A program made the position numbers and the translations under genes. Shown here one piece after another: positions 35,619 through 45,400 of a stretch of DNA of 64,000 nt. This stretch comes from Nostoc cf. commune SO-36 (lineage in GTDB: Bacteria; Cyanobacteriota; Cyanobacteriia; Cyanobacteriales; Nostocaceae). Under the pieces are notes generated by a model that was given only the letters and a program-made list of their open reading frames with translations, made no database searches and was not told the origin of the DNA. Numbering within the stretch: position 1 is the stretch's first letter; every line of letters starts with the position of its first letter. The stretch spans positions 2,362,501 to 2,426,500 of the forward strand of contig NZ_AP025732.1 of the NCBI RefSeq assembly GCF_023734775.1, read 5' to 3'.

Positions 35619-37829
35619 ATGAACACCTTCGAGATTACCATCCAACGCAAATCAGGAGATAGCTGGCCAATTGTAGTAGAACACAGCCAACCAGGTGTCC
35701 TTCTACCGTTGCGATCGGAAGGTAATCTCTGTCTAACTGCTGAAGATTTCCAGCATTTAACCAGTCTTCTGGGACAGGTACGAGACTACGGGACATTATT
35801 GGGCAAAGCACTGTTACGAGATGAAGTGCGTGATGGATTTGTCAGGGCACTAAGTCACAATGAAGAAACAGTGCGGGTATTGCTATTTATTGAAGCCCCA
35901 GACAAACAACTCAGAACCTTACGCTGGGAAAGGCTATGCGCTCCCATTGATGGCGATTGGCAGATATTAGCTATCAATCAACGAGTGCCTTTTTCTTTCT
36001 ACATTCCTGCAATTACTGACCGACTTTTTCCTCCCATTGGGCGGCGAGATTTGCGGGCGTTGGTATTGGTGGCGAGTCCCTCGGATTCCCAAAAGTATAA
36101 ATTAGATACCTTTGATGTTGAAGCTACAGTCAAAAGTGTACGAGCAGCCTTGGGTAATATTCCCACTGATGTGCTAGCAACAGTTGATGATGCTATTGGT
36201 TTACCGACCCTAGATGAACTTTGCGCTCAACTAACTGACCGGACAAAGCAGTATACAATGTTGCACTTTGTCAGCCACGGTAGGGTGCTAGATGATGGCG
36301 AAACCCTCCTCTACTGGTCAAAAGCTGATAATACAGTCGAGGTGGTGACAGCAACAAGGTTACTGGAAAGAGTGCGCCCGTTACGCGGAGCTAGAGGGCT
36401 ACCCCATTTTACTTTTCTTTGCACTTGTGAAAGCGCTAGTCCAGAAGCAGAAGCCGGATTAGGGGGCTTAGGACAGCGCTTGGTGCGGGATTTGGGGATG
36501 CCTGCGGTAGTGGCGATGACTGAGAAAGTTACTATCAAGACGGCTCAAGCGTTAACAGAGAAATTTTATTACCAACTCAGAGAATCGGGAGAGGTGGATT
36601 CAGCATTACATGAAGCTACAGCCTCTCTAGCAGAACGTGGTGACATTGCTGTGCCGGCACTGTTCAGCCGTTTAGGGGGAAGACCTTTATTCAGCGATCA
36701 GCTTGACCGAGAATTAACCAATGCCGAAATTCAATATGGTCTAGAGCGGCTTGTAAAGTTGCTACCAGAGCGATCGCCTATCCAAGAAAAAAGGTTTACA
36801 GAACTGGCACAGCAGCTGGGAAACACATTAGGGGCAGATGTTACAGCTTTGAGCAAACCAGCCCTCAAAGAACGCCAGCAAGCTTTAGAAGAGATTAACA
36901 ACTTCTGTGAGGAAATACTTGACCTCAACTTCCATGCTTTGGCGTTGGATCAGCAACCACCTACTTATGATTCTCGTTGTCCCTTCCGGGGCTTGTATCC
37001 TTTCCGCGTGGAAAACCGCGAATTTTTCTTTGGGCGAGAACAACTGATTGTCCAAATGCAAGAAAAGCTGACTGAACACAACTTTTTGGCCGTATTAGGA
37101 GCTTCTGGTAGTGGTAAGTCATCGGTAGTTTTAGCGGGATTGATACCGACACTGCAACAGATGCAACCTGAGCTAGTTACAGCATACATGACACCAAGCA
37201 GTAACCCGATCGAGCAACTGCAAACTACTCTTTCCCCGCTACAAGGACAATCTTCAATATTAATAATTGATCAATTTGAGGAATTGTTTACACTTTGTGC
37301 CCATGAAGCGCAGAGATTGACTTTTATCGAAAAATTATTAAGCCTGATTCCATATCAAAAAGTCGTGATTACCATGCGGGCAGATTTTTGGGGCGAGTGT
37401 GCTACCTACCGCAATCTGAAAGATTTGATGGAAGCTAGACAAAAACTAATCGGCCCAATGGATGCGGTGGAATTGCGGAAATCGATGGAAATGCAAGCCG
37501 CCCAAGTAGGTTTACGCTTTGAACCAGGTTTGAGCAACTCGATTCTTGATGATGTGCAAGGTGAGCCGGGAGCAATGCCACTGCTGCAACACGCACTGTT
37601 GGAATTGTGGAAGCGGCGACATGGTAGATGGTTGCGGTCTATAGAGTATGAAGCGATCGGTGGTGTGAATAAGGCGATCGCTCAAACTGCTGATGATGTT
37701 TATAATACTTTGTCACCCTCAGAACAAGAGCAAGTTAAGAATATCTTTATCCGCTTAACCCGCTTGGATGAAAGCGCCCTCCAGGGCGAGAAAACGCCGG
37801 GATACAAGACGGCGAGTTTGGCTAGATGA
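35619..37829 (+). CDS. CHAT protease-STAND NTPase, N-terminal part of a frameshifted CHAT-NTPase-WD40 protein
   Basis: The ATG at 35619 begins M-N-T-F-E-I-T-I-Q-R. Residues about 140-370 are a CHAT caspase-like protease: catalytic His220 in F-V-S-H-G-R and Cys268/270 in F-L-C-T-C-E-S-A. Then a STAND/NACHT-like NTPase follows C-P-F-R-G-L-Y-P-F and F-F-F-G-R-E, with Walker A G-A-S-G-S-G-K-S-S (about 494) and Walker B I-L-I-I-D-Q-F-E-E-L. The frame ends abnormally at 37829: after L-D-E-S-A-L-Q-G-E the homologous sequence R-R-D-T-R-R-R-V-W-L-D-E continues in the +1 frame. One extra A in the A-run at 37791-37794 accounts for it. Such proteins are sensor-switch-effector, NLR-like systems; the cut would separate protease and switch from the WD40 sensor. 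Confidence 0.88.
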   Translation: MNTFEITIQRKSGDSWPIVVEHSQPGVLLPLRSEGNLCLTAEDFQHLTSLLGQVRDYGTLLGKALLRDEVRDGFVRALSHNEETVRVLLFIEAPDKQLRTLRWERLCAPIDGDWQILAINQRVPFSFYIPAITDRLFPPIGRRDLRALVLVASPSDSQKYKLDTFDVEATVKSVRAALGNIPTDVLATVDDAIGLPTLDELCAQLTDRTKQYTMLHFVSHGRVLDDGETLLYWSKADNTVEVVTATRLLERVRPLRGARGLPHFTFLCTCESASPEAEAGLGGLGQRLVRDLGMPAVVAMTEKVTIKTAQALTEKFYYQLRESGEVDSALHEATASLAERGDIAVPALFSRLGGRPLFSDQLDRELTNAEIQYGLERLVKLLPERSPIQEKRFTELAQQLGNTLGADVTALSKPALKERQQALEEINNFCEEILDLNFHALALDQQPPTYDSRCPFRGLYPFRVENREFFFGREQLIVQMQEKLTEHNFLAVLGASGSGKSSVVLAGLIPTLQQMQPELVTAYMTPSSNPIEQLQTTLSPLQGQSSILIIDQFEELFTLCAHEAQRLTFIEKLLSLIPYQKVVITMRADFWGECATYRNLKDLMEARQKLIGPMDAVELRKSMEMQAAQVGLRFEPGLSNSILDDVQGEPGAMPLLQHALLELWKRRHGRWLRSIEYEAIGGVNKAIAQTADDVYNTLSPSEQEQVKNIFIRLTRLDESALQGEKTPGYKTASLAR

Positions 37830-40506
37830 ACTAGTACCTGCTAATGGTGATTTGGCAAGTACCAAACAGTTAGTGCAGCGCTTGGCTGGTGAAGGGGCGC
37901 GATTGGTGGTTACGAGTACAGACGGGTCTACAAATCGTCAAGAGGTAGAAGTAGCACATGAAGCCTTGATCCGCTATTGGCCGCGATTGCTTAAGTGGTT
38001 AGACGAAAACCGCATCAACTTACAACTGCGCGAAACTATTCGTCAAGCAGCTTTGGATTGGGAAAAGCAGCGAAAAGACGAGAATTATTTGGTGCATCGC
38101 GGGGCAAGATTGGAAGATGCTCAGGTGTTGGCAAAAAACACTAGTTTTCTAAATCAGTCAGAATCTTACTATGTTACTGCTTGTAAAGAATTGCGCGATC
38201 GCCATAAAAACGAAAAAGAAGCGCGTCGCCGTCGAGAAATTAGAACCGCTTGGGGAGTAGCGGGTGGCGCAGTTGTAGCTTTTATTGTTAGTCTTGGCTT
38301 TTGGATTGAGGCTTTGTATGAAAAAGAAAAAGCGCAAAAAAGTCAAGTTGAAGCACTAAAAAGTCAAGCTGAAGCATTAAGCCGCTATTCTTTATCGCTC
38401 CTTGATGATAATCAAGATTTAGATGCACTTGTCAAAGCAATTAAGGCAGCAAATATCTTAAAACAAGAAAATGCATCCCAGCCCTTTGTTATGGAAGCGT
38501 TGCAGAAAGTAGTTTATGGAGTGAGAGAGTTAAACATCTTGACTGGACATCAGGAAAAGGTCAAGAGCGTCATTTTCAGCCCTAATGCTCAAACCCTGGC
38601 TTCTGCTAGTGATGACAACACAGTTAAACTTTGGAACGTCAAAGACGGCAAAAAACTGTATACCTTCCAAGGACATGAGAAAGCAGTCACAAGTGTCGTT
38701 TTCAGCCCTGATGGTCAAACCCTGGCTTCTGCTAGTGATGATAATACCGTTAAACTGTGGAACGTCAAAGACGGCAAAGAACTGCATACGTTCCAAGGAC
38801 ATAAGAAGGCAGTCACAAGTGTCGCCTTTAGCCCTGATGGTCAAACCCTCGCTTCTGCTAGTGACGACAACACAGTTAAACTTTGGAACGCCAAAAACGG
38901 CAAAAAACTGCATACCTTGATAGGGCATGAGAAAGCAGTCACAAGTGTTGTCTTCAGCCCTGATGGTCAAACCCTGGCTTCTGCTAGTGATGATAATACC
39001 GCCAGACTCTGGGATGTCCAAGATGGCAAAGAAATGCATACCTTCAAAGGAAATCAACGTAAGTTCAATATCGCCGTCTTCAGCCCTGATAGTAAAACTC
39101 TCGCTTTTGCTGATGACACAACTGTTAAAGTTTGGGATGTCAAAAATGGCAATGAACTGCATACTTTGATAGGGCATGAGAAAGCAGTCACAAGTGTCGT
39201 TTTCAGTCCTGATGGTCAAACCCTGGCTACTGCTAGCGATGACAATACCGCCAGACTCTGGAATGTCAAAGATGGCAAACAACGGGAAACCTTTACTAAA
39301 CATCAAGATAATGTTAAGAGCGTTATTTTCAGCCCTGACGGTAAAACTCTCGTTTCTACTAGTGATGATAAAACCGTCAAGCTCTGGGATTTAAACGGTA
39401 AGGAACTGCTAACTTTTAAAGGGGGTGAGTTTGGGTTTAATAGCGTTGTCTTCAGCCACAACAGTCAAACCCTGGCTACAGCTAGTGATGATAAAACCGT
39501 CAAACTCTGGGATTTAAAGGGTAAGGAACTCCTAACTTTTAAAGCGCATGAGAAAAAGCTCATAAGTGTCGTCTTCAGCCCTGATGGTGAAACTCTGGCT
39601 ACTGCTAGTGATGACAACACCGCCAAACTCTGGGATTTAAAGGGTAATGAACGGCAAACTTTTACAGGGCACAACGGAAGGGTAACAAGTATCGTCTTCA
39701 GCCCTGACGGTAAAACCCTCGCTACTGCTAGTAATGACAAAACCGCCAAACTTTGGGATTTAAACGGTAATAAACGGCAAACCTTTACAGGGCACAACGG
39801 AAGGGTAACAAGTATCGTCTTCAGCCCTGACGGTCAAACCCTGGCTACAGCTAGTGATGACAAAACCGCCAAACTCTGGGATTTAAAGGGTAATGAACGG
39901 CAAACTTTTACAGGGCACAACGGAAGGGTAACAAGTATCGTCTTTAGCCCTGACGGTCAAACCCTGGCTACTGCTAGTGATGACAAAACCGCCAAACTTT
40001 GGGATTTAAACGGTAATGAACTCCAGACCTTCACAGCGCATAAGAAAAAGCTCACAAGTGCCGTCTTTAGCCCTGATGGTAAAACCCTAGCTACTGCTAG
40101 CGATGACACAACCGCTAAACTCTGGGCTTTAAATGGCAATGAACTCTATACCTTCGAAGGACATCATAATGTGGTCATAGATGTAGTCTTTAGCCCCGAT
40201 GGTAAAACTCTCGCTACTGCTAGTTATGACAGAACCATCAAACTTTGGGATGTCAAAGATCGCAAGGAAGGGCAAACTTTGACAGGACATAAGTCCAGTC
40301 TCGCAAGTGTCGTTTTCAGCCCCGATAGTAAAACTTTGGCATCTGCTAGTTATAACAATACGATTATTTTGTGGGATTTAGATCAGCTCGCTTTAGATCC
40401 GCTCCTGAATAGCGCCTGCAATTGGGCACGGAATTATCTCGCATATAATCACGATATATCAAAAGATGACAAGTATTTGTGCGATCGCATCGGCACTACT
40501 CAATAG
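37768..40506 (+). CDS. STAND C-terminus and 15 WD40 repeats, C-terminal part of the frameshifted CHAT protein
   Basis: The frame overlaps the preceding one by 62 nt and carries the rest of the same protein. The natural reading picks up at about R-D-T-R-R-R-V; the first residues (M-K-A-P-S-R-A-R) are out-of-frame sequence. It contains the winged-helix end of the STAND module (V-E-V-A-H-E-A-L-I-R-Y-W-P), a single hydrophobic segment (about residues 162-180), then 15 WD40 repeats with the signature V-F-S-P-D-G-Q-T-L-A-T-A-S-D-D, enough for two seven-bladed propellers plus one blade. Three repeats between 39655 and 40026 are nearly identical at a 123-bp period. Repaired, the whole protein would be about 1640 residues. 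A standalone start at 37768 has no convincing ribosome-binding site. Confidence 0.85.
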   Translation: MKAPSRARKRRDTRRRVWLDELVPANGDLASTKQLVQRLAGEGARLVVTSTDGSTNRQEVEVAHEALIRYWPRLLKWLDENRINLQLRETIRQAALDWEKQRKDENYLVHRGARLEDAQVLAKNTSFLNQSESYYVTACKELRDRHKNEKEARRRREIRTAWGVAGGAVVAFIVSLGFWIEALYEKEKAQKSQVEALKSQAEALSRYSLSLLDDNQDLDALVKAIKAANILKQENASQPFVMEALQKVVYGVRELNILTGHQEKVKSVIFSPNAQTLASASDDNTVKLWNVKDGKKLYTFQGHEKAVTSVVFSPDGQTLASASDDNTVKLWNVKDGKELHTFQGHKKAVTSVAFSPDGQTLASASDDNTVKLWNAKNGKKLHTLIGHEKAVTSVVFSPDGQTLASASDDNTARLWDVQDGKEMHTFKGNQRKFNIAVFSPDSKTLAFADDTTVKVWDVKNGNELHTLIGHEKAVTSVVFSPDGQTLATASDDNTARLWNVKDGKQRETFTKHQDNVKSVIFSPDGKTLVSTSDDKTVKLWDLNGKELLTFKGGEFGFNSVVFSHNSQTLATASDDKTVKLWDLKGKELLTFKAHEKKLISVVFSPDGETLATASDDNTAKLWDLKGNERQTFTGHNGRVTSIVFSPDGKTLATASNDKTAKLWDLNGNKRQTFTGHNGRVTSIVFSPDGQTLATASDDKTAKLWDLKGNERQTFTGHNGRVTSIVFSPDGQTLATASDDKTAKLWDLNGNELQTFTAHKKKLTSAVFSPDGKTLATASDDTTAKLWALNGNELYTFEGHHNVVIDVVFSPDGKTLATASYDRTIKLWDVKDRKEGQTLTGHKSSLASVVFSPDSKTLASASYNNTIILWDLDQLALDPLLNSACNWARNYLAYNHDISKDDKYLCDRIGTTQ

Positions 40507-40673
40507 CCTGTTGCAAAAGTCGGAAAACCGCCTGAAAATTCATTTTTTGTAAGTCCAAAAAATAGCCGTATAAATATTTAGCACAATGTCTAAGCTAGTG
40601 TGAAGGTTTGTAGTAAGGACTTTAGTGCTTAGAAAATAAGGACTACCTTACTACGAACTTGCCCACACTAAAA

Positions 40674-41219
40674 CTAATTTACACCTCGTAGCTTGCGAGT
40701 GTTATCAACTAAACTCTGAGCAAATTGGTCAAATCTTTGAGAGAGTTTCTCATCTAGCAGCTTGCCTTCAGGACTGAACGCACCCCAAGCTTGTCCGATC
40801 GCAATTTGTTCTGGGATCGTCCAACAATGCACCCATCTGGTGATTAGCCGTAGGTCATTTAGGGCATTACTATTAGACTGGCCACCTAAAACGCTAATCA
40901 ATCCTGTCACCTTATCAGACAATTGGTCAAAGCTCATCAAATCTAGAGCATTTTTTAGGACACCACTAACGCTACCATGATACTCAGGTGTAGCTAAAAT
41001 TAATCCATCAGCCTGACTAACTGTATTGTGTAACCGCAGAACATCTGGGTACTCTGGATACTCTTTTGCACCAGTGCAAAACGGTAGCTGCAACTGCCGT
41101 AAATCAAGAATTTCTACCTCTGCACCGAGGGCTTCTACCCTTTGCACTGCTAACTCTAAAGCAAGCTGAGTATAAGAATTTGATCTTAAACTACCACCAA
41201 TACCAATAATTCTCACCAT
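40674..41219 (-). CDS. NAD(P)H-dependent FMN reductase
   Basis: A 181-residue flavodoxin-like reductase. The FMN phosphate loop is G-I-G-G-S-L-R-S-N-S-Y, followed by A-T-P-E-Y-H-G-S-V-S-G, the isoalloxazine-contacting motif, and V-L-G-G-Q-S-N-S-N-A. The family transfers hydride from NAD(P)H to FMN, quinones or azo compounds. The length and both motifs are typical. It stands alone between the WD40 gene and the ftsH upstream region; the substrate is unknown. Confidence 0.92.
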   Translation of the reverse strand: MVRIIGIGGSLRSNSYTQLALELAVQRVEALGAEVEILDLRQLQLPFCTGAKEYPEYPDVLRLHNTVSQADGLILATPEYHGSVSGVLKNALDLMSFDQLSDKVTGLISVLGGQSNSNALNDLRLITRWVHCWTIPEQIAIGQAWGAFSPEGKLLDEKLSQRFDQFAQSLVDNTRKLRGVN

Positions 41220-41356
41220 AATTAACCTACAAACTATTAACTAGCTACCATCATCAGACTTCTTAAAAAGCGGAATCGTTATGACTATGTTTATATTAGC
41301 GATTTGTGTCAGAATGTGTCAAATTAATATCTATTGGGGACTGGGAACTGGGGATT

Positions 41357-41707
41357 GAAGAAGAATTCAGAAGTCAGAATTCAGGAGTCAGAATCAAGAC
41401 GCGACTCGAAAATACTCGCTAACGCTCCGCTATCGCGGACTCGCTAACGCAACTCTTAGAGACGCTAAAAGCGAACGCTATCAGTCGCAGATTCAGACCC
41501 GCGACTGATTGAAGACCACTAAATTGAAAATTTAGTGGGGGTCTTAAACCCGATTATTCAGACGCGACGCTCGAATACTCGCTCTAAGCGAAGCATCCCG
41601 AAGGGTATACGCTACGCTATCCGCCAGTCATACAGAATTCATTCTGTTAGCGGTAGCGGGGCGTTTAGCCCATTCTGACTCCTGACTCCTGAATTCTGTT
41701 CGATAAA
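41357..41707 (+). repeat. MITE-like dispersed element, copy 1 (about 350 bp)
   Basis: The element has terminal inverted repeats (CAGAATTCAGGAGTCAG at the left and its complement at the right), and internal hairpins such as CCACTAAATT/AATTTAGTGG (41517-41538) and CAGTCGC/GCGACTG. A nearly identical copy lies in opposite orientation at 60660-60986 and a shortened copy at 57069-57236. No transposase is encoded. The remainder of the 41220-42033 gap contains no gene. Confidence 0.9.
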
Positions 41708-42033
41708 GTTCTTAACTCTGGCTATATCTTACCAATGCTTAGTCTTAAGTATTACGCCGTAAGTTTCCTACTGATTCGGAGTACCAAATTCGGTTGTGGG
41801 ATATTAAGGTGGGTGATGAGGATTGGATAAGGGGTAGTTCAGCATCTGCATAAATCTAGATAATGACCCAGGTTGCTCAACTTCATGGAATAGCCGGAAT
41901 AAATTTGGGAATGATTTTGTGTGGAAGTTAGACTAGATAAGAAAAGTGTAATTTCCAGTTATTACAATTTTTGATAGAAGAATAGGCATAAAACCGTAGC
42001 TCAACTTGTGCCAGCAGACAAAGGGTAATTATT

Positions 42034-43944
42034 ATGACAAATTTGGGAAAAAAACCATTGATAAAAAGGCAGTCCTCAAAACGTGGTGCTTGGGTTAGTG
42101 CGTTGGCCAAGCCCGTTGTAGGCATCGCTGCTAGTTTGATTATGTTGCCAGGAATTTTCGTCAGTACTCCTGTCATGGCACAAAAAGCAGAAACCACCTC
42201 TCTAAATTACGGCGACTTGATCAAAAAAGCGAAGGCGGGAGAAATCCAAAAAGTAGAGCTTGACGAAACCGAACAGCTAGCAAGGGTTTATCTCAAGGGA
42301 CAAAAAGATGATGCACCACCGCAACAGGTGAGACTTTTGGCCCAAAACACAGAGTTAATTAATATTCTGAAAGAGAAGAATGTTGATTTTGGTGAGGTTT
42401 CCTCTGCTAATAGTCGAGCGGCTGTTGGACTGTTGATCAATCTCATGTGGATTTTGCCACTGGTGGCTTTAATGCTATTGTTTCTCCGGCGCTCTACTAA
42501 TGCTTCTAGCCAAGCGATGAATTTTGGCAAATCTAAAGCTCGCTTCCAAATGGAGGCCAAAACTGGAGTGAAATTTGAAGATGTCGCCGGGGTTGAAGAA
42601 GCTAAAGAAGACCTCGAAGAAGTTGTTACTTTCCTGAAACAGCCAGAAAGATTTACGGCTGTAGGCGCACGTATTCCCAAAGGAGTGTTGTTAATTGGCC
42701 CTCCGGGTACTGGTAAAACTTTACTAGCAAAAGCGATCGCAGGTGAAGCAGGTGTACCGTTCTTCAGTATTTCTGGTTCCGAATTCGTGGAAATGTTTGT
42801 TGGTGTCGGTGCATCTCGCGTGCGGGACATGTTCGAGCAGGCCAAGAAGAATGCCCCTTGTCTAATATTTATCGATGAAATCGACGCCGTTGGTCGCCAT
42901 CGTGGTGCTGGCCTGGGTGGCGGTAACGACGAACGCGAACAGACGCTGAACCAGCTTCTCACCGAAATGGATGGTTTTGAAGGTAACACAGGCATTATTA
43001 TTATTGCTGCCACTAACCGCCCAGATGTTCTAGATGCAGCGCTCCTCAGACCAGGACGCTTTGACAGACAAGTGATGGTGGATGCACCCGATTTGAAAGG
43101 GCGACTGGAAATTTTGAAAGTCCACGCCCGGAATAAGAAAATTGATCCTAGCGTATCATTAGAAGCGATCGCTCGTCGCACTCCTGGTTTTACTGGCGCA
43201 GACTTAGCCAACTTACTCAACGAAGCCGCCATTCTCACTGCAAGAAGACGCAAAGAAGCTGTCACCATTTTAGAAATTGATGCTGCTGTGGATAGAGTCG
43301 TTGCAGGTATGGAAGGTACTGCCTTGGTAGACAGCAAGAGCAAACGCTTGATTGCCTATCATGAAGTTGGACACGCTTTAGTAGGCACATTACTCAAAGA
43401 CCATGACCCTGTGCAGAAAGTTACATTAATTCCACGGGGACAAGCACTCGGATTAACTTGGTTTACTCCTAACGAAGAACAGGGCTTAGTTTCCCGTTCC
43501 CAACTCAAATCGAGGATTACAGCTACTTTGGGTGGTCGCGCCGCCGAAGAAATCGTTTTTGGTAAGCCAGAAGTGACCACAGGTGCAAGCAATGATTTGC
43601 AACAGGTGACAGGGATGGCACGGCAGATGGTGACACGCTTCGGTATGTCAGAATTAGGCCCGTTGTCCTTGGAAAATCAGAGCGCAGAAGTATTTTTAGG
43701 ACGCGACTGGATGAATAAATCAGACTATTCTGAGGAAATTGCCGCCAAAATTGATTCACAAGTGCGTGAAATTGTTAACAATTCCTACATCAAGGCAAAA
43801 GAACTGTTGCAAGAAAACCGCGTAGTTTTGGAACGTTTAGTAGATTTGTTAGTAGAACAGGAAACAATTGAAGGCGATTCATTCCGCAACATTGTTGCTG
43901 ATAATGCTCAAGTAGGTGGTGAACAATTGGCTGTACCTCATTAG
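42034..43944 (+). CDS. ftsH: ATP-dependent zinc metalloprotease FtsH
   Basis: The 636-residue membrane AAA+ protease degrades damaged membrane proteins, in cyanobacteria notably photosystem II D1 in thylakoids. It has two membrane segments (residues about 25-48 and 128-150) flanking a lumenal domain. The AAA module has Walker A G-P-P-G-T-G-K-T, Walker B L-I-F-I-D-E-I-D and the second region of homology [20 protein letters not shown]. The zinc site is H-E-V-G-H, with the third ligand Asp in the region T-T-G-A-S-N-D-L. Full length and intact. Cyanobacteria carry about four paralogues and this one cannot be assigned by number here. The start ATG gives the usual N-terminus. Confidence 0.97.
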   Translation: MTNLGKKPLIKRQSSKRGAWVSALAKPVVGIAASLIMLPGIFVSTPVMAQKAETTSLNYGDLIKKAKAGEIQKVELDETEQLARVYLKGQKDDAPPQQVRLLAQNTELINILKEKNVDFGEVSSANSRAAVGLLINLMWILPLVALMLLFLRRSTNASSQAMNFGKSKARFQMEAKTGVKFEDVAGVEEAKEDLEEVVTFLKQPERFTAVGARIPKGVLLIGPPGTGKTLLAKAIAGEAGVPFFSISGSEFVEMFVGVGASRVRDMFEQAKKNAPCLIFIDEIDAVGRHRGAGLGGGNDEREQTLNQLLTEMDGFEGNTGIIIIAATNRPDVLDAALLRPGRFDRQVMVDAPDLKGRLEILKVHARNKKIDPSVSLEAIARRTPGFTGADLANLLNEAAILTARRRKEAVTILEIDAAVDRVVAGMEGTALVDSKSKRLIAYHEVGHALVGTLLKDHDPVQKVTLIPRGQALGLTWFTPNEEQGLVSRSQLKSRITATLGGRAAEEIVFGKPEVTTGASNDLQQVTGMARQMVTRFGMSELGPLSLENQSAEVFLGRDWMNKSDYSEEIAAKIDSQVREIVNNSYIKAKELLQENRVVLERLVDLLVEQETIEGDSFRNIVADNAQVGGEQLAVPH

Positions 43945-43981
43945 AGAATAGGCAAAATTAAATTAAAACCCAAATAATCAA

Positions 43982-44016
43982 ATTCCCGACTTATTAAGAA
44001 AGTCGGGAATCTTTTT
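43982..44016. terminator. Terminator of ftsH
   Basis: ATTCCCGACTT and AAGTCGGGAAT form an 11-bp stem followed by CTTTTT, 37 bp after the ftsH stop. Confidence 0.88.
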
Positions 44017-44132
44017 GAAAAAAATCAGAAAGCTACCTCAGCCTTTCCACAAAGTAGCACAGATAAAGTCTTGCCACTGCAAAGCTTGCGCTATTGTATT
44101 ATATATACCCAAGCAATGTACTACAAGTGGAT

Positions 44133-45056
44133 ATGGACATTATGAAACATAGATTTTGGGCAAGCTATCTGCTTGCGGCTTTAGCATTTCTCCCCTTAGA
44201 GCCTGTAAGCACTACTCAGGTTTTGGCAATAGAGCCAGTTGATGAACTAGCACAAGCTAAACCTGCTTACACCCAATATATGCTCCTTGGCTATAGTGAA
44301 ACCAAACGGAGAAACTATAGAAAAGCTTTAGGATATTTTCAGCAAGCAGAACGGCTACGTCCTGGAGATAGATACGCTACTTCTGCAATTAGAAATGTTA
44401 CAAGTTACATCCAACGCGGTAGAAATCGTATTGCCTTTGTCCCAGGTAGACCTGGTAGGGTAAGATCAGCAGGAACACGGGGAAGTTGCTTTCAAGTTGG
44501 ACAAAATATTATTCCCCTGACACCGACAGATAAGGAAGCTCAACGAACCACAGCAGAGCGTCCCACATTATTTTTCTATGTTCCTCAAACTTCTACAACA
44601 GTGCAAGCACTAGAATTTGTTTTGCGGGATGATGATAGTATTGACCCATTGTATAAGGGAACTTTCAAACCTGTTGGGCAGAATGGTATTGTTAGTGTAG
44701 ATGTACCTGCCGATCAGCCATCTCTGCAAATTGGTAAAGAGTATAAATGGACTTTTTCGATGATTTGTGATCCGAATAACCGCGATAAAGACTCGTATGT
44801 AGAAGGTACAATAGTGCGATCGCAAGACGAAAACCTCTCTCTTCAATTAAACCAACCAAACACAGACTTGGATCGTGCAGTTCTATTTGCAACTGCTGGA
44901 TTTTGGGAAGATTCTCTCAGAACTCTAGCTAATTTACGCCTCCAGCGTCCTAACGATCCCGAAGTTCAGAAATATTGGGAAGATTTGTTGAATTCAGTAG
45001 AGATAAAAGAAGTTGTAAACAAGCCTTTATTGCCCTGTTGTACTGTTCAAAAATAA
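44133..45056 (+). CDS. DUF928-like exported protein with TPR-like region
   Basis: Start chosen at ATG 44133 (an ATG three codons later is also possible). A signal peptide covers about residues 1-35 (W-A-S-Y-L-L-A-A-L-A-F-L then V-L-A). A short helical, TPR-like part follows (A-L-G-Y-F-Q-Q-A-E-R-L-R-P-G-D) and then a beta-rich domain with G-S-C-F-Q-V-G, P-T-L-F-F-Y-V-P-Q and Y-K-W-T-F-S-M-I-C-D. This arrangement matches the DUF928 proteins abundant in Nostocales, often located near CHAT-domain proteins; a CHAT gene lies about 4 kb away here. The function is unknown. The first 40 residues and the Cys-Cys near the C-terminus suggest periplasmic location. Confidence 0.82.
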   Translation: MDIMKHRFWASYLLAALAFLPLEPVSTTQVLAIEPVDELAQAKPAYTQYMLLGYSETKRRNYRKALGYFQQAERLRPGDRYATSAIRNVTSYIQRGRNRIAFVPGRPGRVRSAGTRGSCFQVGQNIIPLTPTDKEAQRTTAERPTLFFYVPQTSTTVQALEFVLRDDDSIDPLYKGTFKPVGQNGIVSVDVPADQPSLQIGKEYKWTFSMICDPNNRDKDSYVEGTIVRSQDENLSLQLNQPNTDLDRAVLFATAGFWEDSLRTLANLRLQRPNDPEVQKYWEDLLNSVEIKEVVNKPLLPCCTVQK

Positions 45057-45173
45057 ATTAAAAATTACTTACAGCAAATTGCAATCAAATGTGCCACAGA
45101 TAAAAGTACTGAAAGCAATACTGGGCTTTGTTTTAGGATTTATTTTGTGGTGGGTTTGATCGAAAACTGCTGT

Positions 45174-45207
45174 AAAAACCCGGTTTTGATAGAGAGACCG
45201 GGTTTTT
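45174..45207. terminator. Bidirectional-type terminator between convergent genes
   Basis: AAAAACCCGG (45174-45183) and CCGGGTTTTT (45198-45207) form a 10-bp stem with A and T tracts on each side. It lies between the DUF928 gene and the convergent Uma2 gene, so it could serve both. Confidence 0.85.
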
Positions 45208-45400
45208 ACCATTCACAGGAATTATGCAAAACTACACGCTGTAGGGCTAATACCCTGTAGGAAGCCTCTCCGCGTCTACATAAATTGCGCCCATGTAACT
45301 GATGAGATATAGAAATTTCGACAATCATTTATGAAAAAATACACAAATTTAACAAAACCTAATTTTTAAGTTTTGTTGAAAATATTGCCAAATATATCAG

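Noticed and set aside
38530..39306. Antisense frame of 258 codons inside the WD40 region
   Set aside because: Repetition of the WD40 DNA gives open complement frames; no start context and no independent family.
42288..43343. Antisense frame of 351 codons inside ftsH
   Set aside because: It is the complement of a strongly conserved coding sequence; Ser/Arg-rich artefact of codon bias.
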